Source: Chloroflexota bacterium (GTDB lineage Bacteria; Chloroflexota; Ktedonobacteria; Ktedonobacterales; Ktedonobacteraceae). From it: a stretch of 6,095 bases of DNA. The notes below the pieces were generated by a model. The model was not told where the DNA came from, searched no databases, and saw only the letters and a list, made by a program, of their open reading frames with translations. Below, piece by piece: positions 1 through 4,713 of the stretch (position 1 is the stretch's first letter; each line of letters opens with the position of its first letter). A program made the translations under genes and the position numbers. The DNA is taken from assembly GCA_021828635.1 (NCBI GenBank), contig JAJZEJ010000570.1, forward strand, positions 1-6,095, read 5' to 3'.

Positions 1-507
1 ATAGTTCATATTGCGTGTTGTGCGCCTTTTAGTAGCTGATGAAGCTTTGGGCTGTTGAACAACTTCTGGTAGATAGGTACCACGGCGTGCAATAGGAAGT
101 TTGGTGGAAGCTGCGGATGCTGCTCGTTGCTCTCGCGGGTCATATGCGCTCTCTTCAGGCATAGCTTGCATAGACGAGCGACGGCTAGTGGTAACACGCT
201 CATCTGCTGCACCCTCTAGCATGGGAGGATAGACATCTATCATTTGCACATGTGACTGCATATAAGATCGGGGGCGATAGGCATGTTCCTGCGCCAGCGT
301 CATCTCTTCTTGCGCAATAGCACGTAAATGTTCATCATGGCGGCGTGAGAGATGGGAGAAGATCAATAATGAAATGGGGATACTGATGAGAAGAGCCGCT
401 AAACCGCCAATCAATCCGCCAACAATCCAGGAGTTCAAGGTATTACCAAACCAGAGTACCACAGCAGCACCCACAATAAGCACCAATGCTGTCAGTGCAG
501 CCTTCAT
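1..507 (-). CDS. Unrecognised two-helix membrane protein, C-terminus cut by window edge
   Basis: The reading frame is open for 169 codons from an ATG at 507-505 to the left edge, with no stop in the window, so the protein is partial at its C-terminus. The start is preceded by AAGGGA six bases upstream and by a good promoter about 90 bp upstream. Two hydrophobic segments lie at about residues 4-20 and 28-50, joined by a short GNTLNS turn. The second is glycine-rich at first (VGGLIGGLAALL) and ends at a basic HLSRRH stretch, which suggests a helical hairpin with the rest in the cytoplasm. From residue 54 on the chain is hydrophilic and rich in Arg, Gln, Glu, Ser and Ala, with no enzyme motif I recognise; its last part (about 150-169) is basic. 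I do not recognise the family. It could be a small membrane anchor or a lineage-specific hypothetical protein. The gene lies downstream of lexA on the same strand but has its own promoter. Confidence 0.75.
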   Translation of the reverse strand, partial: MKAALTALVLIVGAAVVLWFGNTLNSWIVGGLIGGLAALLISIPISLLIFSHLSRRHDEHLRAIAQEEMTLAQEHAYRPRSYMQSHVQMIDVYPPMLEGAADERVTTSRRSSMQAMPEESAYDPREQRAASAASTKLPIARRGTYLPEVVQQPKASSATKRRTTRNMNY

Positions 508-597
508 AGTGCTTCCCTTTCTGTGCTTCCACAACGTGGCGCAAGTTTCAGATGTACGAATAGGCTATGTCCAGACAATATGTTCCTACTGCTACTG

Positions 598-626
598 AGT
601 ATACCAAACTTGTGGCAAAACTACAA
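598..626 (-). promoter_or_regulatory. Sigma-70-type promoter for the left-edge membrane protein gene
   Basis: Read on the minus strand, -35 TTGTAG (626-621) and -10 TATACT (603-598) are separated by exactly 17 bases, and TGG directly before the -10 gives an extended -10. The predicted start point near 591 leaves a leader of about 84 bases before the ATG at 507. Sequence pattern only; no expression evidence. Confidence 0.6.
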
Positions 627-753
627 GATGCTAGATAGAGGATTGAAAGGCAAGAAACGCGAAATAGGGACAGAGGCCCAGCCATTCAAAAAACTGGACA
701 AAATTTAACCTTAGCCACGGGCCTAACAATGTGCAGCACTGTGCAACAGAACA

Positions 754-773
754 GGGCGTCATGAATGACGCCC
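754..773 (-). terminator. Perfect hairpin after lexA, possible terminator or dispersed palindromic repeat
   Basis: GGGCGTCA at 754-761 pairs perfectly with TGACGCCC at 766-773 around a 4-base loop. It begins 15 bases past the lexA stop codon. On the lexA strand the stem is followed by TGTTCTGTT, a broken T-rich tract, so it would be a moderate rather than a classic intrinsic terminator. On that strand it is preceded by CGTAGG. The form CGTAGGGGCG...CGCCC resembles short palindromes that recur between genes in several bacterial lineages, so it may be a repeat copy that also works as a terminator. Confidence 0.45.
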
Positions 774-788
774 CTACGATGCCAGGGG

Positions 789-1442
789 TTAGGCCGCGGT
801 GTTGTAATGGCGGAAGATGGCAACAACCTTGCCTTGTACTTGCCACTCACGATCCCAGACACTTTTGGGAATAAGAATTGGCTCGAGTTCGGAATTGGCC
901 GGTTGCAGACGCACACGATCATGCTCTTTTTCCTGAAAGAAGCGTTTGAGCGTTGCGCTACCACTGATACCTTCTTGCATGTGGACAGCGACCACGATAT
1001 CACCATTCTGGCAGGTTGATTGAGGTTTGATAACCACATAATCACCATCACAGATATGGTCTTCAATCATGGAACGACCCTTGACCACCAATGCGTAGGC
1101 ATCCTCGCTATCGGTCACATTGCGCCCGACATCCAGTGTCTGCTCTTGCTCCGTGTAAATATCAATTGGCTGACCGGCGGCGATAGCACCCATGATGCGA
1201 ATACCATGAGTTTGTGCCTGAGCCTGTCTGGTCAGTTTGATGCCACGGCTCTTTTTTGACTGACGAGTAATCCAACCCTTTTTCTCCAGCATCGTCAGAT
1301 GATAATCGACATGCCCCGTGCTGGCAATATTCAGGGCGCGACCAATTTCGCGGTTTGTCGGCGGCATCGCTTCCTGATCAATGTAGTCAACTATGAAGTT
1401 GTACATGCGGCGTTGTATATCGCTGGCTTGCTCGGATGACAT
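789..1442 (-). CDS. lexA: LexA repressor, SOS-response regulator with self-cleaving peptidase domain
   Basis: This is a complete 217-residue LexA. LexA binds operators of DNA-damage genes as a dimer and is inactivated when RecA filaments stimulate it to cut itself. The N-terminal winged helix-turn-helix covers about residues 5-72: PPTNREIGRALNI is the first part of the HTH, STGHVDYHLTMLEKKGWI the recognition helix and wing start, and SRGIKL the wing. The C-terminal S24 peptidase domain covers about 80-212. The cleavage bond is Ala89-Gly90 in GAIAAGQPI, the nucleophile Ser124 is in GRSMIEDHICDGD, and the general base Lys166 is in ATLKRFF. All parts required for function are present. I chose the ATG at 1442 because AGGAG lies seven bases upstream. 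A TTG 12 codons earlier in the same frame lacks such a site and would add a basic extension unlike the family. It is transcribed away from the DUF151 nuclease gene. A promoter and a palindrome at the predicted start point suggest autorepression. Confidence 0.97.
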   Translation of the reverse strand: MSSEQASDIQRRMYNFIVDYIDQEAMPPTNREIGRALNIASTGHVDYHLTMLEKKGWITRQSKKSRGIKLTRQAQAQTHGIRIMGAIAAGQPIDIYTEQEQTLDVGRNVTDSEDAYALVVKGRSMIEDHICDGDYVVIKPQSTCQNGDIVVAVHMQEGISGSATLKRFFQEKEHDRVRLQPANSELEPILIPKSVWDREWQVQGKVVAIFRHYNTAA

Positions 1443-1449
1443 TGTTTTT

Positions 1450-1454
1450 CTCCT
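1450..1454 (-). promoter_or_regulatory. Ribosome binding site that fixes the lexA start
   Basis: On the minus strand AGGAG is seven bases before the ATG at 1442. This favours that start over the in-frame TTG at 1478. Confidence 0.75.
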
Positions 1455-1496
1455 GCCTTTCTGAGCAGGGGTACGCAAAGATCCCCACCCACTTTA

Positions 1497-1508
1497 GAAC
1501 GGCTATTC
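1497..1508. promoter_or_regulatory. Candidate LexA operator at the lexA start point
   Basis: GAAC-GGCT-ATTC matches the Gram-positive-type LexA core GAAC-N4-GTTC at seven of eight fixed bases. It sits just downstream of the lexA -10 element, overlapping the predicted transcription start, where a bound repressor would block initiation, and 55 bases before the lexA ATG. The consensus comes from Firmicutes and Actinobacteria; its use in this organism is an inference. Confidence 0.5.
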
Positions 1509-1514
1509 AAAGAT

Positions 1515-1543
1515 ATAATATCATACACGCTCGCACAATACAA
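1515..1543 (-). promoter_or_regulatory. Sigma-70-type promoter of lexA
   Basis: On the minus strand, -35 TTGTAT (1543-1538) and -10 TATTAT (1520-1515) have a 17-base spacer. The expected start point near 1508 gives a leader of about 65 bases and falls on the candidate operator. Confidence 0.65.
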
Positions 1544-1553
1544 GTCTTTTCTT

Positions 1554-1565
1554 GAACGAAGTTTC
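1554..1565. promoter_or_regulatory. Second imperfect GAAC-N4-GTTC palindrome in the lexA upstream region
   Basis: GAAC-GAAG-TTTC matches seven of eight fixed bases of the LexA core. It lies about 10 bases upstream of the lexA -35 element, 57 bp from the first site. It may be an auxiliary operator or chance. Confidence 0.3.
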
Positions 1566-1625
1566 GGAATATTTTTTCTCATAAGCGAGTTCTGTTGGAT
1601 TTTTGATGTTTGCTCGTTCAGGCAC

Positions 1626-1654
1626 TTGGAATACTGGACATGTTTTGCTATACT
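1626..1654 (+). promoter_or_regulatory. Distal promoter candidate for the DUF151 nuclease gene
   Basis: -35 TTGGAA (1626-1631) and -10 TATACT (1649-1654) are separated by 17 bases, with TGC before the -10 forming an extended -10. The predicted start near 1661 would give a leader of about 163 bases. Confidence 0.55.
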
Positions 1655-1661
1655 CGATTCA

Positions 1662-1673
1662 GAACAACGGTGC
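1662..1673. promoter_or_regulatory. Third imperfect LexA-like palindrome, at the nuclease gene's distal start point
   Basis: GAAC-AACG-GTGC matches seven of eight fixed bases of GAAC-N4-GTTC and lies at about +1 of the distal promoter. This is the same relation to a promoter as the site at the lexA start point. Confidence 0.3.
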
Positions 1674-1737
1674 GGGGGGCTGAAACGTGAGAGAGAAGAG
1701 AGAAAATTGCATTTGGGCAAGGGGAGAGCATCGCTTA

Positions 1738-1767
1738 TTGCGACCCACGTTCAGATAGGTGTACAAT
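1738..1767 (+). promoter_or_regulatory. Proximal promoter candidate for the DUF151 nuclease gene
   Basis: -35 TTGCGA (1738-1743) and -10 TACAAT (1762-1767) are 18 bases apart. The string GTACAATAG is also found at the gltX promoter candidate. The predicted start near 1774 leaves a leader of about 50 bases containing a small CGTCG/CGACG hairpin (1773-1788). Confidence 0.5.
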
Positions 1768-1823
1768 AGGGGCGTCGGATTTTCGACGGACATGGACCAT
1801 GAAAGAGAGAGAGTCAGAACGAC

Positions 1824-2363
1824 ATGGTTGAGATGACAGTTGAAAGCGTGCGAATCAATCTGGCTACGCAGCAGCGAGTGGTCATCTTGAAAGCTACAAA
1901 GCAAGAACGCTATCTCTTTATTTGGATAGCGCAGGGAGAGGCATATGCGATTGCCGTCGAACTTCAAGGAACGACTTCCCCCCGACCACTCACCCATGAT
2001 CTGCTGAAAAACGTGATTACGGAACTTGGGGCAAACATCGAGAGCATTGTGATATCCGACCTGATCGAAGAGATTTTCCATGCACGCATCGTGCTGGATG
2101 TGTCAGGGCGGCATGTCGAGATTGATTCACGTCCCAGTGATGCCATTGCACTCGCAGTACGCGCTAAAGCTCCGATTTATGTGGAGGATAGTGTGCTGGA
2201 CCGCGCCGGCGTTACCATCGAATCAACCGAAGAATCACAAACTTCGCGTTCCAGAGCTGATAGGTCTGAAATCAAGCAGGAAGACCTGGATAATCTGGAT
2301 GCATACCGCGACTTCATCAATAGCCTGGATGTACTCGACGAGTTTGGGAAAGACAAAGACTAG
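1824..2363 (+). CDS. DUF151 / bifunctional nuclease (BFN) family protein
   Basis: This is a complete 179-residue protein of the DUF151/BFN family (COG1259). Plant relatives are reported to have RNase and DNase activity; bacterial members are widespread but poorly defined, so nuclease activity here is inferred from the family. The conserved core fills residues 1-130. It starts with MVEMTVESVRIN, followed by RYLFIWIAQGEAYAIAVELQG (about 29-49, with conserved Glu39), RPLTHDLL (54-61) and EIDSRPSDAIALAVR (99-113), the family hallmark. It closes with APIYVEDSVLDRAGV (116-130). A charged, probably flexible linker (about 131-152) leads to a short acidic helix (DAYRDFINSLDVLDEFG) like the tail of many family members. 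The start codon gives the canonical N-terminus, but the only ribosome binding site is a weak GAGAGAGAG about 11 bases upstream. It is divergent from lexA and convergent with the YggT-like gene 44 bp away; no terminator is evident between them. Confidence 0.93.
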   Translation: MVEMTVESVRINLATQQRVVILKATKQERYLFIWIAQGEAYAIAVELQGTTSPRPLTHDLLKNVITELGANIESIVISDLIEEIFHARIVLDVSGRHVEIDSRPSDAIALAVRAKAPIYVEDSVLDRAGVTIESTEESQTSRSRADRSEIKQEDLDNLDAYRDFINSLDVLDEFGKDKD

Positions 2364-2407
2364 CTGTCCTTTCCAAGCTCGCCGTCCACTATTCCCGCAC
2401 TTGCCCG

Positions 2408-3160
2408 CTACACGGTCTGCGTTCCGCGACGCAAGAGCAACCTTAGCAAACGAACCAGCATACGCGAAATGATGCCATAGGCGAAAATTGCCAGTAACGT
2501 CGCCACGGCTGTATTGACCGGGTTGGGTAGCATTGCTTGCTGTATCAGTACGAAGAACGGTTCCGCGCACAAATCACCGAGGGCAATAATCGTTGCCGAC
2601 CACGTATACATTGCTCCATTTGGGACAAACAAGACAACCAGCCGTGCCACCAGAATGAGTTGAATGGCGACAAAACAGAGTCCCACCAGCAAGGGTACAG
2701 GTAGAGTGCGGCTGATGCCACTGATACCACTGATGCCACTGATGCCGCTTACTACGGGCGTCAATTGTTGCCCAACTTTTGGTTGCAACCATGTCGGTTC
2801 TTGTGGTTGTGACATTTGCTGCGGTGCTACAGGCAGATAAGGATAAGCTTGTGCAGGTGCTGCATAAGACGATGATGGAGCATTTGGCTGATAGGGTTGC
2901 CATTGCGCTCCGCTTGGATTCGCCGATGTTGCATCATAAGGATCAGGAGGCACTGCAACAGGTACGGCGGGTTGCCCTGTGGGCAAAGTTGGCGTATTGG
3001 CAATCACATCTACGCCACTCGGTGAGACCGGATAAAGCGGTGTCGCGGGTAGCACAAGCGATGCTAATGGATCGAGCGGTGGCAACGGCTCCGTTGGCTG
3101 GCTATGCTCATCGACCATCTCAGTATTCTTTGCATTCAGGTTCTGAAACCACTTTTTCAT
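2408..3160 (-). CDS. YggT-like membrane protein with long proline-rich N-terminal region
   Basis: This is a complete 250-residue protein. Residues 1-135 are low-complexity and rich in Pro, Gln, Ala, Ser and Tyr (for example QPYQPNAPSSSYAAPAQAYP), probably disordered. Residues 138-150 are four Ser-Gly-Ile units plus a Ser. A hydrophobic domain follows, with helices at about 153-179 (PVPLLVGLCFVAIQLILVARLVVLF) and 214-236, and between them YTWSATIIALGDLCAEPFFVLIQ. This arrangement of helix, loop with 'DxxxxPFF', and second helix resembles the YggT family of small integral membrane proteins, whose role is unclear; some have been linked to ion homeostasis or cell division. The tail is strongly basic (RMLVRLLRLLLRRG), suggesting a cytoplasmic end. 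Typical YggT proteins are about 90-190 residues, so the length comes from the N-terminal extension. The start has only a weak GGTGGGA upstream; a Met at residue 15 is an alternative. The gene follows lysA by 88 bp on the same strand. Confidence 0.8.
   Translation of the reverse strand: MKKWFQNLNAKNTEMVDEHSQPTEPLPPLDPLASLVLPATPLYPVSPSGVDVIANTPTLPTGQPAVPVAVPPDPYDATSANPSGAQWQPYQPNAPSSSYAAPAQAYPYLPVAPQQMSQPQEPTWLQPKVGQQLTPVVSGISGISGISGISRTLPVPLLVGLCFVAIQLILVARLVVLFVPNGAMYTWSATIIALGDLCAEPFFVLIQQAMLPNPVNTAVATLLAIFAYGIISRMLVRLLRLLLRRGTQTV
2713..2748. repeat. Four tandem 9-bp units encoding (Ser-Gly-Ile)4
   Basis: TGATGCCAC repeats four times with one base change each in the second and fourth units. 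It is in frame within the YggT-like gene and encodes Ser-Gly-Ile units just before the first membrane helix. A whole-codon 9-bp unit can gain or lose copies without a frameshift. Confidence 0.85.
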
Positions 3161-3204
3161 ATCTTTGCGTTATCCCACCAAAGCTTGACTTCTCTAGCGG
3201 CACA

Positions 3205-3224
3205 CTTTTATGTCTACATAAGAG
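3205..3224. promoter_or_regulatory. AT-rich inverted repeat between lysA and the YggT-like gene
   Basis: TTATGT-CT-ACATAA (3208-3221) is a perfect 6-bp inverted repeat with a 2-base centre. It extends to nine pairs with one mismatch over 3205-3224. The loop is too small for a good RNA hairpin and no T-tract follows, so a protein binding site for a dimer is more likely than a terminator. Function not known. Confidence 0.35.
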
Positions 3225-3248
3225 TAAGACGTATTCTGCCTGATTTTG

Positions 3249-4586
3249 TCATACAGGGTAACGAGCCAGCAGATCATCATACGTTTCACGGCGCTCCATC
3301 AGGGCAATCTGCGAGTAATCTACCAATATTACGGCTGGACGGGGTACAAGGTTATAGTTGCTCGCCAATGGCAGGCAGTACGCGCCAGCCGTAGGGAGCA
3401 GCAATAGTTCGTCCTCGTACATGATTGGCAAGGCTACACTCTCAACCAGCACATCGCCCGACTCACAATAGCGTCCGGCGACACACACAGTCTCTTCGGC
3501 AGGAGCATCGGCGTGGGTAGCCGCCAGAGCCGTGTAGTGCGCCCCGTAGAGCGCGGGACGAATGTTATCAGCCATGCCGCCATCCACGAAGAGGTAGGTG
3601 ACACCTCCTGGCGTCACTTTACGCGCTCCAACGCGATAGACAGCAACACCTGCACGCGCAATAATTGAGCGCCCCGGCTCAATTATTAGCGTTGGTGCGG
3701 GTAGCGATACAGGAAATGCTGATAACGCCTGTCGCATGGTAGTATCGAGTGCCTGGGCCAATAGCGTGATAGGCGGCGCTTCAAGCGTATCGGCGGTCGC
3801 AATCGCCCAACCACCACCAGGGCTGATCTCGCGTGGCCACCAACCAGTTTCGTGGTAGACATGCTGTGCCAACGTCAGCAGTCGCTGCAACGTCTCCTCA
3901 TAAGGTCGCGTCTCGCGTAACATGGTGCCGCTATGCGCATGTAAGCCATCTAATGACAGCACATTCTCGGCGAGAATACGTAGAATGGCTGCATAAGCTT
4001 CATCGTTGCTGAGCGGAAAACCAAATTTAGCGGCGGCATGACCGGTTTGCAGATAGCGATGCGTGTCCGTCTCCACATCGGGTGCCACGCGCAACAAAAC
4101 CGAGGGACGAACCGCGCTTTCACGCACAATATGGGTCAGACGCTCCAATTCAGCCCAGTTATCTAACACGATATGCCCCACGCCCAACCTTACAGCCAAC
4201 CGTAACTCATCTTCAGCCTTGTTATTGCCATGAAATGAGACGCGCTCCATCGGGAAACCAGCACGTTGTGCCACCAGCAATTCGCCGCCAGAGACAGCAT
4301 CCAGACCCATCCCTTGCTCAGCCAGCAGACGCGCAAGCAGGGGCGAGAGGTAGGCTTTGGCGGCATAGAGCAGGCGCACAGACGAGGCGTGATAGGCTAG
4401 CTGAAAGGCTTGCTTATAGCGTGCGCAAGCCTGAATGATTGTGGCGCGATCAAAAATATATAAGGGCGTACCATACTGTTGCGCCAGATCAGCAACAGCA
4501 TGTCCAGCAATATGAATTGCGTCATCTAAGAGCGTGGTAGTAGCTGGTAGTAGCTGCTCGATAATCGAATGTATATCGTCTGGCAT
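3249..4586 (-). CDS. lysA: Diaminopimelate decarboxylase, last step of lysine biosynthesis
   Basis: This is a complete 445-residue fold-type III PLP enzyme that decarboxylates meso-diaminopimelate to L-lysine in the cytoplasm. The N-terminal alanine-racemase-like barrel holds the PLP lysine, Lys77 in YAAKAYL, and SGGEL (99-103). It also has HAHSGT (216-221), the phosphate-binding SPGGGW (255-260) and EPGRSI (303-308). The C-terminal beta domain has VDGGMADNIRPALYGA (334-349) and the partner-subunit catalytic Cys374 with Asp378 in CESGD. GAYCLPLASNYN (401-412) follows, with Tyr403 and Tyr411 near the active site. This set separates it from ornithine/arginine decarboxylases and fits the DapDC length of about 400-450. 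The ATG at 4586 has AAGGAT six bases upstream. HAHSGT differs from the common HxHIGS. It is divergent from gltX, and the YggT-like gene follows 88 bp downstream. No other lysine genes are nearby, and no lysine riboswitch fits in the 127-bp upstream gap. Confidence 0.95.
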   Translation of the reverse strand: MPDDIHSIIEQLLPATTTLLDDAIHIAGHAVADLAQQYGTPLYIFDRATIIQACARYKQAFQLAYHASSVRLLYAAKAYLSPLLARLLAEQGMGLDAVSGGELLVAQRAGFPMERVSFHGNNKAEDELRLAVRLGVGHIVLDNWAELERLTHIVRESAVRPSVLLRVAPDVETDTHRYLQTGHAAAKFGFPLSNDEAYAAILRILAENVLSLDGLHAHSGTMLRETRPYEETLQRLLTLAQHVYHETGWWPREISPGGGWAIATADTLEAPPITLLAQALDTTMRQALSAFPVSLPAPTLIIEPGRSIIARAGVAVYRVGARKVTPGGVTYLFVDGGMADNIRPALYGAHYTALAATHADAPAEETVCVAGRYCESGDVLVESVALPIMYEDELLLLPTAGAYCLPLASNYNLVPRPAVILVDYSQIALMERRETYDDLLARYPV

Positions 4587-4624
4587 GGATTATCCTTTTT
4601 ACCATTGAAGATCGTTACCACAAC

Positions 4625-4633
4625 AGCATACCA
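4625..4633 (-). promoter_or_regulatory. Extended -10 promoter candidate for lysA
   Basis: On the minus strand TGG-TATGCT is a fair extended -10, giving a start near 4618 and a leader of about 32 bases. No good -35 is seen 17 bases upstream (GTACCG), so this is tentative. Confidence 0.35.
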
Positions 4634-4638
4634 CGCTA

Positions 4639-4666
4639 TTCACGTGCCGGTACTCTATGGTACAAT
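4639..4666 (+). promoter_or_regulatory. Promoter candidate for gltX
   Basis: -35 TTCACG (4639-4644) and -10 TACAAT (4661-4666) have a 16-base spacer. The -10 lies in GTACAATAG, the same nine bases as the proximal nuclease-gene promoter. The predicted start near 4673 gives about 40 bases to the ATG at 4714 or about 89 to the GTG at 4762. Confidence 0.45.
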
Positions 4667-4676
4667 AGACCGGTAC
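4647..4676. repeat. GGTAC repeats around the gltX promoter -10
   Basis: CCGGTAC occurs at 4647-4653 and again at 4670-4676, with a third GGTAC at 4659-4663, so copies sit before, over and after the -10 element. Each contains self-complementary GTAC. They may be regulator half-sites or chance. Confidence 0.4.
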
Positions 4677-4713
4677 AAATTGCACATTTTGGAAGGTGGA
4701 GTGATTTTTTCTT

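Larger units (their letters stand above)
508..788. other. Non-coding gap between the left-edge gene and lexA
   Basis: These 281 bases hold the promoter and leader of the left-edge gene (about 508-626), a featureless stretch (about 627-719), and a structured segment (720-788) next to the end of lexA. The short reading frames that cross it on either strand have no ribosome binding site, have unlikely composition, or overlap lexA in another frame, so I see no gene here. Confidence 0.6.

Noticed and set aside
374..708. Two overlapping plus-strand open frames at 374-598 and 523-708
   Set aside because: The first is antisense to the left-edge membrane protein and the second crosses its promoter; neither has a ribosome site or a plausible protein.
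1443..1478. Twelve-codon upstream extension of lexA from a TTG
   Set aside because: The ATG at 1442 has AGGAG at good distance and gives the usual LexA N-terminus; the extension would be basic and atypical.
1391..1720. 109-codon minus-strand open frame across the lexA/nuclease intergenic region
   Set aside because: It overlaps the lexA start in another frame, covers both promoter sets, has no ribosome binding site, and its product has no domain-like composition.
2364..2407. Bidirectional terminator between the convergent nuclease and YggT-like genes
   Set aside because: No inverted repeat of useful length or T-tract is present in these 44 bases.
2713..2748. Tandem 9-bp repeat considered as a CRISPR or minisatellite regulatory element
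   Set aside because: Units are contiguous without spacers and stay in frame as Ser-Gly-Ile codons in a real gene.
2779..3394. Plus-strand open frames opposite the YggT-like gene and the end of lysA
   Set aside because: They are antisense shadows; the minus-strand frames have recognisable domains.
4082..4438. 118-codon plus-strand open frame inside lysA
   Set aside because: It is antisense to conserved DapDC sequence, with Arg/Pro/Gln-rich shadow composition.
4587..4713. Possible T-box or lysine riboswitch before gltX or lysA
   Set aside because: The gap is only 127 bp shared by two promoters, and no T-box motif, lysine-riboswitch core or terminator/antiterminator pair is seen.
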